From positions 1-39,053 of the forward strand of contig CAITWF010000074.1 in the NCBI GenBank assembly GCA_903896015.1: a stretch of DNA of 39,053 nucleotides, read 5' to 3'. The notes beneath the pieces were generated by a model. It searched no databases, was not told the DNA's origin, and saw only the letters and a list, made by a program, of their open reading frames with translations. Shown piece after piece: positions 17,801 to 25,929 of the stretch. Position numbers and translations under genes: made by a program. The first letter of the stretch is position 1. Every line of letters begins with the position of its first letter. The DNA comes from an uncultured Opitutia bacterium (GTDB lineage Bacteria; Verrucomicrobiota; Verrucomicrobiia; Opitutales; Opitutaceae).

Positions 17801-20800
17801 TCAACCGGTGACGGGCCACAGGTAGGCGAGCCCGATAGGTTCGAGCCGGAACGATTTAGTCCGGTAAAATTCGGCGATGCGTTGGGGTTCGCGCGTAAGG
17901 TCGCCATCGACGTTTTCGAGCCACCGCTGCCAGTGGCGACGATCAGCAGAGAGCTGCTTCTTTTCCTCGTCGCTGAAACCGAGGAGCAACTGTTCGTGGC
18001 CCGTGCTCTCGTATTTGGCGAGCACGCGCCGACGCTGGTCTTGCAACGTGGCCCGCAGCGCCTCGGATTCGATGCGTCCTCGCTCAGCGAGCATTTTCTC
18101 CGCGTCAACCTGCATGGCATGGCCGCGCTGCTCCAAATGCGGAAGCAGCTCCCGAATATCCTGCGCCATGCTGTCCTTCAGACGGCGGGTTGCGGTGGAA
18201 GGCACGGCCCGATCCTTGCCAGTCAACTTGAGAGAGTCCTGAAGGATGGCGATGGTGCGCGACTCGGCATCGCGCGCATACGGAGAGAGCGGGGCCTTGC
18301 GGGTGGCTGGATCGATCCAGCGCGCCGTAACCGTGATCAACTCTTCGTGCAGACGTGCTGCACCCGAACCGTAGAGAGAAAGTCTTCCCAGTAGCACGAC
18401 GCGAGGAATGGCGTCGTCGGATTGCGCGAGGCACGCCCGGGAGAGGTCGTGATAGACGAAACCCTGCGAGAGAAAGCGACCGAGCAGACGCTGGACGACC
18501 CGGTGCGACAGGTGAAGCTGGACGGTGTCCCCGTCGAATCCCAAAGGAGGAGAAAATACAACTGGCCGAAGCGGTGCTTCGCGGCGCCACTCAAACAGCG
18601 TCTGGTCGCGAGTTGGCGGAGGACGGAGGGTGTCGAGCGTCGCGGCCCATCGGGGATCGCCGCCATGGCGGGCCTGAAGGTTCGGAAAAACATAACGTGT
18701 GGGCTCACCTGGCGCGGAGGGGGTCTCCTTCAGCGGCTCCGCATTCAACATGTTGAGCGAGCAGCCGAGGGCGTCTCGAAGTTGAACTTCATCGAGGCCG
18801 ATCCAGTTGCGGGCGTCCTCGATCCGTTTCCCCAGACTCTCGATTTCAGAACGCAGGCGACTCTGGCGGGTGCGAGCGGCATCATCCAATTCCGCATCGC
18901 GGGCGGCCCGTTTTTCAGGGTCGTCCTCCAGCGCCTCAATTTCTGCGGCCGCGGCTTCGGCGTCGGCACGACGGATGCCGTTCCGCAGGCGCTTCTCGAC
19001 GACTTCAGAAAGACTGCCGAGTTCGAGTCGGATCGTTTCCGTTTTCCGGACGAGCGCGCGAAGAACGCGGTCCTCGGGGCGCTGGGTGTAGACAAAGTAA
19101 TGGCAAAACACCTTGTCGCTCGGCTGAAGCTTGCGGTCGATGCGGCCATTGCGCTGTTCGAGGCGTGACGGGTTCCAGGGGAGATCGAAATGAAAGAGGT
19201 GCCAGCAATGCGCCTGCAGGTTGAGGCCCTCGCGAGCGGCGTCTGTGGCGATCAGGATGCGGAGGGGGTTGCGCGCGGGTGGCTCATTGAACGCGCGCTT
19301 GAGCATTTCCCTTTTGTCGGGAGGAGTCGGGCCGTGAAAGACTTCGAGTCGCGCATCGGCGCGCTCGGTGCCGGCGAAGGCCGCCTCGAGCTGACTGCGC
19401 AGGTAGCGGGCGGTGTCCTCGTATTCGGTGAAGATGATTAACCGGAGCGGTGTCCACGTCGCCCCGGGCTGCGGGCTCTTGTTTCCTTCTGTCCGAATCC
19501 CGCTGCAGGCGTTTTGCCGCAACCAGTCGAGCAACCAAGTGATGCGCGCATCGGGACGGAAGCGGTGCTGCTCGGCGACCCGCGCCATGTCTCCGAGAAG
19601 CTTACGCTCCGTCGCTACATCGGCGGACGTAGACTTCCCACCGGCCAAAAGAGAGGCCTGCTCCATGGCCGCTGCTGCCTCGGCCTCCTGTTGATCGGGT
19701 GGCAGCAGGCCGCGCTCGTCATCGTTGTCGTAACCGGCGGAGAGCTGAGCGATGTCAGCCGTGGAGGTGGCGCTGCGCACGGCACCTTCGCCGGCCCAGA
19801 CTTTTTCCATCGCACGCCGATGGGAGGCGAGGGTTCGCTGGAACGCCTCGACCGAAGAGAAAAGGCGCTGCTGCAGGGTCGAGAGGATGAGGGCGCCTTG
19901 AGTTTGTTCTCGTTTGCTCGCCCCGTCGAAACGCTGCCGGCGAATGGTGCTGTAGGCATCCAGCCATTCGGCGAGCCGAAGTTCTGGCGCATCAGGCGAG
20001 AGATTTTTCAGATCGATCTGAACGACTTCACGGATCGGGAAGCCTCCGGCGACAACACGGACATCTTCCTTCAGGCGACGAACCATGACAGCTTCCAAAT
20101 CGCTCTTCCGGACGGCGACGCCGCGCATGAAGCGTTTGTCGTCGAGCAACTCGAGCAAAGCGCTGAAACTGTTGGAGTGCCCGTTGTGCGGAGTGGCCGA
20201 CAAGAAAAGGCGATGCTCGAAGCGTGGGGCGATGTCGCGAATCGCCTTCGTGATCTTTGAATCGATGGCGTATTTGGCGCCGCTGGATGGCGCGGCGTGG
20301 TGCGCCTCGTCGAGAATCAGCAGGCTTCCCGGACGGAGGTTGTCCAGCCACACGCGCAGGGGCGACGTGTAGGCCTCGTCGATCAACAGACGCTGCGACA
20401 CAAGGAAACGTGGGAACGTGGTCCACGGGTTGACGGCATAGCCGCGCTCGCGACGGATCCGGTCAACGTAGTCGCGGTCAAAAATCTCGAAGCGCAGACC
20501 AAAGCGAGCATCGAGTTCGTCCTGCCATTGCTTGAGCATCGACGGCGGGCACGCGACCACGACGTCACGAACGCGGCGGCGGAGGAGGAGTTCCGTGGCA
20601 ATCAGACCGGCCTCAATCGTTTTGCCGAGACCTACGTCGTCGGCTATGAAAAGATTTACCCGAGGAAGCTGAAGCGCCTTGCGCAGGGGCTCCAATTGAT
20701 AGGCGTCAATTCGGATGCCGGCCCGAAACGGCGCCTGAAAAAGTTTTGGGTCCGTGGCGGTGATGCAGTGCCAGCGGAGGGTGTTGAAGTAGGCCGCAAA

Positions 20801-21043
20801 CTGCCGCGGATCATCGAAACCCTTTTCGCCGATCTTTGCCCAAGCCTCGGCATCGATGACTAGGCCATCGAGTTCGGCCTCCCATATCACTTCAACAATT
20901 TCACCTTGGGCGTCGTCCTCGACACACGCGAGCCGCAGCCAAGTGCCGGATTGCGATGGCGCGGAGTCTTCCACAAGCCAATGGCGAGCTCGGACTCGGA
21001 CGATCTGGCCTGCCTTGGGGGCTGGAGGGGCGGACACAATCAT
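17801..21043 (-). CDS. drmD: DrmD, SNF2-type helicase of class 1 DISARM
   Basis: This 1080-residue protein carries motif I ADDVGLGKTIEAGL near 133, motif II LLILDEAHHAAP near 245, motif III FLSATPHNGH near 279, motif V ATDAAREGLNLQ near 600 and motif VI LEQRNGRIDR near 630, a complete SNF2/RapA-like ATPase. A charged helical region follows at about 690-760. DrmD distinguishes class 1 from class 2 DISARM, which has DrmE instead. The ATG at 21043 is the first drm start in this operon. Upstream lie about 220 noncoding bases with two inverted repeats, then the metallophosphoesterase gene on the same strand. Confidence 0.93.
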   Translation of the reverse strand: MIVSAPPAPKAGQIVRVRARHWLVEDSAPSQSGTWLRLACVEDDAQGEIVEVIWEAELDGLVIDAEAWAKIGEKGFDDPRQFAAYFNTLRWHCITATDPKLFQAPFRAGIRIDAYQLEPLRKALQLPRVNLFIADDVGLGKTIEAGLIATELLLRRRVRDVVVACPPSMLKQWQDELDARFGLRFEIFDRDYVDRIRRERGYAVNPWTTFPRFLVSQRLLIDEAYTSPLRVWLDNLRPGSLLILDEAHHAAPSSGAKYAIDSKITKAIRDIAPRFEHRLFLSATPHNGHSNSFSALLELLDDKRFMRGVAVRKSDLEAVMVRRLKEDVRVVAGGFPIREVVQIDLKNLSPDAPELRLAEWLDAYSTIRRQRFDGASKREQTQGALILSTLQQRLFSSVEAFQRTLASHRRAMEKVWAGEGAVRSATSTADIAQLSAGYDNDDERGLLPPDQQEAEAAAAMEQASLLAGGKSTSADVATERKLLGDMARVAEQHRFRPDARITWLLDWLRQNACSGIRTEGNKSPQPGATWTPLRLIIFTEYEDTARYLRSQLEAAFAGTERADARLEVFHGPTPPDKREMLKRAFNEPPARNPLRILIATDAAREGLNLQAHCWHLFHFDLPWNPSRLEQRNGRIDRKLQPSDKVFCHYFVYTQRPEDRVLRALVRKTETIRLELGSLSEVVEKRLRNGIRRADAEAAAAEIEALEDDPEKRAARDAELDDAARTRQSRLRSEIESLGKRIEDARNWIGLDEVQLRDALGCSLNMLNAEPLKETPSAPGEPTRYVFPNLQARHGGDPRWAATLDTLRPPPTRDQTLFEWRREAPLRPVVFSPPLGFDGDTVQLHLSHRVVQRLLGRFLSQGFVYHDLSRACLAQSDDAIPRVVLLGRLSLYGSGAARLHEELITVTARWIDPATRKAPLSPYARDAESRTIAILQDSLKLTGKDRAVPSTATRRLKDSMAQDIRELLPHLEQRGHAMQVDAEKMLAERGRIESEALRATLQDQRRRVLAKYESTGHEQLLLGFSDEEKKQLSADRRHWQRWLENVDGDLTREPQRIAEFYRTKSFRLEPIGLAYLWPVTG

Positions 21044-21101
21044 GGACGCAAATTTTCTGACTGGCCGGGCAAAAACGCGCGAGCAATTTTCGAGTCCTAG
21101 A

Positions 21102-21120
21102 GTCGGGAGTTTTTCCCGAC
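21102..21120. repeat. Perfect 7-bp inverted repeat upstream of drmD
   Basis: The arms GTCGGGA (21102-21108) and TCCCGAC (21114-21120) are separated by five bases. The repeat lies about 60 bases before the drmD start. No T-run follows on either strand, so a protein-binding operator or transcript hairpin is more likely than an intrinsic terminator. Confidence 0.5.
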
Positions 21121-21172
21121 GTCAAATCGATGCGACCTCGCTCGGAGCACGCCTGTTTTGCTCATGCCGGTT

Positions 21173-21202
21173 GCGGCGCTGCTATGGCTGGACGAGCGCC
21201 GC
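21173..21202. repeat. 8-bp GC-rich inverted repeat between metallophosphoesterase and drmD
   Basis: The arms GCGGCGCT (21173-21180) and AGCGCCGC (21195-21202) pair perfectly around a 14-base loop. It lies between the end of the metallophosphoesterase gene and the drmD leader. It may separate or attenuate transcription between the two genes; no T-run supports a classical terminator. Confidence 0.45.
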
Positions 21203-21267
21203 CATGAACTTCGGCTCATCCTCTGCGCGAATTGGTTTTCTTCCAGCCATGTTGAAAAGCTGCGCGG

Positions 21268-21954
21268 TTAGAAAGCGACCGGGCCGACCACTCCCTCCGC
21301 GGTCACGAACTCGGCGCGGCGGGCAACGGTGTCGATAACGACGTGCCGAGGAACCCTAGCCATCAAATCACACCCCGGATTGAAACACGCGACGTCGCCA
21401 ACGTAGGCGATCCATTCGTCGGGTTCGTGAACGTGACCCGACAAGACGATGCCGCCGGTTCCCTGCAGACTCTCCGCCACGAGACGCGTCGAATAATCTC
21501 CACCGGCATCCCACCCCCGGCGGTTGGCGACGTCCGCCCCCTCCGGCGGCGCATGAGCAAGCAAGACGGTGGGTCCCGGCGGGGGCTCAATCTCTCCGAC
21601 CCACGGTCGGCACACGACATTGAAGCCGGCCACCGCGACCACGTCGCCGTCGATGGCAATGCCCGGTCGCCGCGCGCGCTGCAGCCAGCCCGCCTCGTCA
21701 TTCGGCTTATCGGGGCACCAATCGTGATTGCCGCTAACAGCGAAGACGCGCGTCCGCCCCCCAACATGCAGCTTCTCAAACCAATCGACCACCCATTCCA
21801 CTTGTCGCGGCAGCGCAACTGCCGCGTTGGGATGAGCGTCCAGAAAATCGCCCGCCAGGCAAACGGCGTCGAACCGATCCTCCGCGACGACCCGTGCTAC
21901 AAACTCAAAAAACGTCCGTCGAAAATGAAGGTCGCCAAAGGTGATCAGTTGCAT
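21268..21954 (-). CDS. Calcineurin-like metallophosphoesterase
   Basis: The 228-residue protein has every signature of the metallophosphoesterase fold in order: GDLH at 7-10, GDFLD at 35-39, GNHDW at 75-79, AHAPP at 133-137 and GHVHEPDEW at 173-181. These residues hold a two-metal centre for phosphoester hydrolysis. The substrate is not evident; relatives act on nucleotides, nucleic acids or phosphoproteins. There is no signal peptide, so it is cytoplasmic. It lies upstream of drmD in the same direction but is separated by 224 bases and two inverted repeats, so membership in the drm operon is uncertain. It is divergent from the ankyrin gene at 22052. Confidence 0.88.
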   Translation of the reverse strand: MQLITFGDLHFRRTFFEFVARVVAEDRFDAVCLAGDFLDAHPNAAVALPRQVEWVVDWFEKLHVGGRTRVFAVSGNHDWCPDKPNDEAGWLQRARRPGIAIDGDVVAVAGFNVVCRPWVGEIEPPPGPTVLLAHAPPEGADVANRRGWDAGGDYSTRLVAESLQGTGGIVLSGHVHEPDEWIAYVGDVACFNPGCDLMARVPRHVVIDTVARRAEFVTAEGVVGPVAF

Positions 21955-22051
21955 GGCCTAGAGCTGCAAAAGAGCCGGACAACAAGTGCGCAGGATTGGG
22001 CGTTGATCACCTCGCGACCGGGCCCAATAAAAGCCCGCCTCCACACCAGCC

Positions 22052-22783
22052 ATGGTAACGCGCTTGAGGAATAGCCAGTCAGGCGAACAGTGGGACCCCG
22101 ACCTCATTCCTTGGCCGGTGCGGGCTGCGTGCGACGAAGTGCTCGCGAACTTTCGGCGTCGCGCGCCGGGAACGGTGTCGCTCGTCCAGATTCATCGTTG
22201 GCATGTTGCCGCCACGGCTCTCGGGAAAAAGGCAGCGGGGATCATCGCCAATTGGGCCTACGAGAAATTCGAGCGGGCGGCGAAGGCTCGCGACTCGGCG
22301 ACTTTCAGGATGCTCATCGAACAGGAAATGGAGCCGATTGCCGTGAGCTCAAAATATCGATTCCGCCCGCTGCACGCGGCGGTGCAAACGGGGTTTCGCA
22401 AAGGCGTGAGTCTCCTGCTCGACGCGGGCGCCAACATCGACGCCGAAAACATCCACCGCTGGCGACCGCTGCACTTGGCGTTGTCCAATCGGCGGAAAAC
22501 CATGGCGGTATACCTGCTGAAGCGCGGCGCTGACCTTCGTCCGAACGGCGGCACGTTTATGGTCGATTCAGCCATAGCTGATATGCCGGAGGCTGATATC
22601 GAATTCCTGCAACGGTTTATCTGGCGCGATCCGGCGGCGCCCTCCTTGTGGGAACAGTTGGCGACCAAACGGCGTCTCGCCGAAGTTTACGGCTGGATCG
22701 GAATCACCATCAAAATTCAACAGTTGGAATCCGCGGAAGCCAAACGCGCGCCGAACGACGGCCGACGTTTGAGCCCTCCCTGA
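22052..22783 (+). CDS. Ankyrin-repeat protein
   Basis: This 243-residue protein has a helical N-terminal domain (about 1-95, WDPDLIPWPVRAACDEVLAN) and then about two to three ankyrin repeats, such as RFRPLHAAVQTGFRKGVSLL and HRWRPLHLALSNRRKTMAVY, each followed by LLDAGANI or LLKRGADL. It appears to be the full-length relative of the truncated gene at 275-793. Ankyrin repeats mediate protein contacts and no enzyme domain is present. The ATG at 22052 lies 97 bases from the divergent metallophosphoesterase start, so the two probably have separate promoters. A role in the surrounding defence region is unknown. Confidence 0.82.
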   Translation: MVTRLRNSQSGEQWDPDLIPWPVRAACDEVLANFRRRAPGTVSLVQIHRWHVAATALGKKAAGIIANWAYEKFERAAKARDSATFRMLIEQEMEPIAVSSKYRFRPLHAAVQTGFRKGVSLLLDAGANIDAENIHRWRPLHLALSNRRKTMAVYLLKRGADLRPNGGTFMVDSAIADMPEADIEFLQRFIWRDPAAPSLWEQLATKRRLAEVYGWIGITIKIQQLESAEAKRAPNDGRRLSPP

Positions 22784-22904
22784 AGCCCCCTCCGCCCCGC
22801 GCGACCGACCGTTGCTGGCTGTTTGGTGGGCGCGGCATGTAACCGGGTGTCATTTAGAAACCGGTTGCGACCTGCTGGTCCTAATTCTTTGCTGAGCATG
22901 TTAA

Positions 22905-24383
22905 ATGTCGCCTCTCCCCTCAGGCCAACACTCCGACGCCATCGAGTCCCAACTCGTATGCAGTTCCTGCGTTGGTGAAAAACATCTACAGCACGAGATG
23001 GAGATAACTGGAGCGGATGCTACATGCCACTATTGTGGAGAGCCGGGGAAATGCTGGACAGTCGAACAACTTACAGATCGGGTCGATAAGGCTTTCGAGC
23101 AACATTACGAGCAAACCGCCGCGAATCCAGAGGGCGTCGAGGCAACGATGGCCAATGATCCGGAAAGCAGCTACGAATGGGAGCGTTCGGGCCAACAGAG
23201 CGCCGACGCCATTGCGGAAGCGGCAGGAGTCTCAGAGGAGATTGCCGAGGATGTCAGAGAAGTGCTAAGTGATCGGCACTTCGACCGCTCGTCGGCGGAA
23301 GTTGGTGACGAGCAGGCGTTCGATGCCGATACGCACTACGCGAAAAAGGAGATCACGGGTGCCCCATACCAGGAGGACTGGAATCAGTTTGAGCGGACCG
23401 TGCGCGAAGAATCCCGCTACTTTGCCCCGGTCGTTCGCTCGACCCTCGACCGGATTTTCGACGGAGTCGCCGGACACAAGACCATTTCAGGACACACGGT
23501 GGTCGCTGATGCCGGCCCGAGCACAAAAATCGACCACCTTTTCAGGGCGCGAGTCTTTCAATCTGAAAGAGCCGTGCTCGAAGCTATTGAACGGCCAGAC
23601 CTTCGTCTCGGCCCGCCACCACCGAACCGTGCCACGGCAGGAAGGATGAACCCTGCCGGCATTTCGGTTTTCTACGGCGCTAGATCAACTAAAGTGGCCA
23701 CGGCAGAAGTTCGGCCGCCGGTCGGGAGCAGAGTCGTATCGGGAAAGTTTGAGATCACGCGATCTTTGAAACTGCTCAACCTGGATGCTCTCGTTGATGT
23801 CTATGTTAAGGGGAGCATCTTCGACCCCAACCATGCGGGACGCATGGAGCGCGCGGCATTTCTTGGCACCTTGGGCTTTCTACTTTGCCGCGCGGTCATG
23901 CCAGAGGAGGAAACGTCCGGTTATCTGGTAACCCAAGTTGTCGCGGACTACCTGGCCAACGTTGTAAAGCTCGACGGCGTGATCTTTCGCTCAGTCCAAA
24001 CCGGCACGAAGAGTGCAAATGTGGTGCTTTTCCATCATGCCTCTCGCGTGGAAAAACTTGATCTCCCAGAGGGAAGCAAGATCAGCGCGGTGGGGGGCAT
24101 GATGGGACCGGATGAGGACGATGCGGACTATTACGTCGGCGAGGAGGTTCCTGAAATCGTTCCACCCAAGAGGGAGGGGCACGGAGTGAAGATATCAGGG
24201 ATGGGAGTATTTGAGTTTTGGGGCAGCAGCGAGCCTGTAGACCCACGACCCGTCACCCTCAGACTTGAAACGAAGAGCGTGCAGGTAACGCATATCGCGA
24301 AAGTCGAATACAGTGGGCGCTCATTTGAGGTTCATCGCTATCGCACAACTAAGCCGGCCGCGGGCGAGAAGCCGCCGTTCTGA
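22905..24383 (+). CDS. RES-domain protein with N-terminal zinc ribbon
   Basis: This protein has 492 residues. Cysteines C19, C22, C41, C44 and C50 form a zinc-ribbon-like start. Residues about 55-190 are acidic and helical and fit the N-terminal domain described for long RES proteins. The RES domain runs from about 208 to 380: HLFRARVF (R214 or R216), VFYGARSTKVATAEVRP (Y257, E268), a YLVTQVVADYL helix and VIFRSVQTG (S363). RES domains of RES-Xre toxin-antitoxin pairs degrade NAD+ and resemble ADP-ribosyltransferases. No Xre-type antitoxin is adjacent, and the domain organisation differs from the small RES toxins. An abortive-infection effector or NAD-using enzyme is plausible but inferred. 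It converges on the gene at 24433. Confidence 0.82.
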   Translation: MSPLPSGQHSDAIESQLVCSSCVGEKHLQHEMEITGADATCHYCGEPGKCWTVEQLTDRVDKAFEQHYEQTAANPEGVEATMANDPESSYEWERSGQQSADAIAEAAGVSEEIAEDVREVLSDRHFDRSSAEVGDEQAFDADTHYAKKEITGAPYQEDWNQFERTVREESRYFAPVVRSTLDRIFDGVAGHKTISGHTVVADAGPSTKIDHLFRARVFQSERAVLEAIERPDLRLGPPPPNRATAGRMNPAGISVFYGARSTKVATAEVRPPVGSRVVSGKFEITRSLKLLNLDALVDVYVKGSIFDPNHAGRMERAAFLGTLGFLLCRAVMPEEETSGYLVTQVVADYLANVVKLDGVIFRSVQTGTKSANVVLFHHASRVEKLDLPEGSKISAVGGMMGPDEDDADYYVGEEVPEIVPPKREGHGVKISGMGVFEFWGSSEPVDPRPVTLRLETKSVQVTHIAKVEYSGRSFEVHRYRTTKPAAGEKPPF

Positions 24384-24432
24384 ACAATGCGATGGGAGAC
24401 CGAGGCCTCCGCATGAGCGCCGGTGCGCTTCG

Positions 24433-24933
24433 TTACTTCCGCTGGTTCCTGATTTCTTCGATGACGCGATGGAAGGCGAAGACATTGGTCTTGGGGTCCA
24501 GCTCTTCGATATGACCGCTCTCCTTCGTGGGGAGCACCAATGTCGCAAAGCACTGTTCGTAGATCCCCGATCCCGTGTTCGACAACGAACCGTATGTTGG
24601 AGGATTTTTTGAGCCAGAAGCCGTGCGGTCGAGCCAGTCACCGTGATGCGTCAAGACGGCAGCTGACCCTGAACCAGAAATAAAAGCGGTGCCGAAGGGC
24701 ATCTGATCAATCTTCCCATGGTCCTTGCGATAAAGGTTCGCGACCACGAACTCTTCGTTCTTGCTCCCCGAGCGAACAAGCAGGACCGAATCACATTTTG
24801 CGAGCAGGGCGGACGCCACCGGGGCGGGAACCAGGCTCGGGGACACCACTCGATAGGAATTCTCGGGCAAAAGGTTGAGCCACGCCGACGAATCGCCGCT
24901 GTTCAGAGGAAATGGTTGGAACCAGGTGGTCAT
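24433..24933 (-). CDS. Hypothetical protein, 166 residues
   Basis: A complete frame starting MTTWFQPFPLNSGDSSAWLN encodes a protein with alternating beta-strand-like segments (CDSVLLVRSG, EEFVVANLY, GTAFISGSGSAAVLTHHG) and a short charged C-terminus. No signal peptide, membrane span or catalytic motif can be named. It stands between the convergent RES gene and the upstream N-formylglutamate amidohydrolase-like gene, which reads in the same direction about 85 bases downstream of nothing obvious. I do not recognise the family. Confidence 0.65.
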   Translation of the reverse strand: MTTWFQPFPLNSGDSSAWLNLLPENSYRVVSPSLVPAPVASALLAKCDSVLLVRSGSKNEEFVVANLYRKDHGKIDQMPFGTAFISGSGSAAVLTHHGDWLDRTASGSKNPPTYGSLSNTGSGIYEQCFATLVLPTKESGHIEELDPKTNVFAFHRVIEEIRNQRK

Positions 24934-25019
24934 AGTATGGGTGCAATACTAACCTGGAAACTCGCGCGGGCGAGCGTGGACTCCATGATCAGTTTGATCA
25001 GTTGTCGAAAGGCGTTAAC

Positions 25020-25766
25020 CTATGCCCTCAATCTGTGGAGTTGCGAACACACCTCTTGGATCGTCCGCTTGATCTCCTCGAACCGCGCTGAGCGCACTCC
25101 CGTTGATTCGTCCATGTAAAGCGCGCGGTTCACCTCGATCATGAGGGCGTGAACCGTCGGCTCCGTCCGATAGTAGCGAGTCGGAACAATGGCCCCACCG
25201 TAGGGCCAATTCAAACGGGCGTTGAACCCCCTCGACTCAAAAAAGGCTAATGCCGCCTCTGCCAAATAGGTCGGAGTGTGAAACGGATCGGAACCGACAC
25301 AGAAGTCCGGCCGCCGACGGTCTTGGTATTGCTCGACCTGCCACGGAATCGCGGGAAAGGAATGTGCGTCAATGATCAGCGCCTTCTGATCGAGGCTCAG
25401 CGCCGCCGCCGTGATTTCTTCAAACGCGGCGTGATGAGGTCGATAGAATCGGTCGAGCAATGATTGTCGTTCGCTGGCAGTGAGCGCCCGGCGCAGCGGT
25501 CGTCCATCCACGCAATGAGAATAGATGACCCCGCGGCCAACGCGGGCCATGGCTTCTTCGTCATCTGACACGAATCGCTCCGGATCGACGACGACGCGTG
25601 AAACTGGATAATAAGCCACCGTGCAGTCAGGTCGGGAAAAAAGCTCATCAGTGAACCAGTCGGTTGAATGAAGCAGCTCAGCTTTCAATTCTACATCGGT
25701 CACCGTAAACTGGCTGCGAACATCTGCCGGAATCACTGAAGAAGAATGAGGGATGTGAAGAATCAA
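25020..25766 (-). CDS. N-formylglutamate amidohydrolase-like enzyme
   Basis: The 248-residue protein starts MILHIPHSSSVIP, the hallmark opening of this family. It also has STDWFTDELF (35-44 region), RVVVDPERF, ALIIDAHSFP (about 150) and HALMIEVNRALYMDE near the C-terminus; the His, Asp and Glu residues in these motifs are the expected metal ligands and catalytic residues. Characterised relatives hydrolyse N-formyl-L-glutamate at the end of histidine degradation. No other hut gene is present, so a different amidohydrolase or peptidase role may apply here. It is divergent from the three-gene block, with 163 bases between the starts. Confidence 0.88.
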   Translation of the reverse strand: MILHIPHSSSVIPADVRSQFTVTDVELKAELLHSTDWFTDELFSRPDCTVAYYPVSRVVVDPERFVSDDEEAMARVGRGVIYSHCVDGRPLRRALTASERQSLLDRFYRPHHAAFEEITAAALSLDQKALIIDAHSFPAIPWQVEQYQDRRRPDFCVGSDPFHTPTYLAEAALAFFESRGFNARLNWPYGGAIVPTRYYRTEPTVHALMIEVNRALYMDESTGVRSARFEEIKRTIQEVCSQLHRLRA

Positions 25767-25824
25767 TTTTGGGAAACAAACAATGCAGGGCGCACATGTG
25801 CAATCAACCCCTCCGCAAGCTCCG

Positions 25825-25855
25825 TTGCCATAGTCAGGTGCCTCCCTTGTTTAAT
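25825..25855 (+). promoter_or_regulatory. Weak candidate promoter of the three-gene block
   Basis: TTGCCA (25825-25830) and TTTAAT (25850-25855) are separated by 19 bases and lie about 75 bases before the ATG at 25930. Spacing is longer than optimal, so this is only a suggestion. Confidence 0.2.
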
Positions 25856-25929
25856 CCGGGAACATCACACTACTACGCCTTGGAATAAGGTCGCTCGTCG
25901 GATCACGCGTCCGGTAGTTTCGGTCCCGA

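Noticed and set aside
15591-20260. Several plus-strand frames of 240-263 codons opposite drmMI and drmD
   Set aside because: They are antisense shadows of two well-supported large genes, lack domain motifs and reflect high third-position GC.
21343-22074. Plus-strand 243-codon frame opposite the metallophosphoesterase
   Set aside because: Shadow of a gene with all five catalytic motifs on the other strand.
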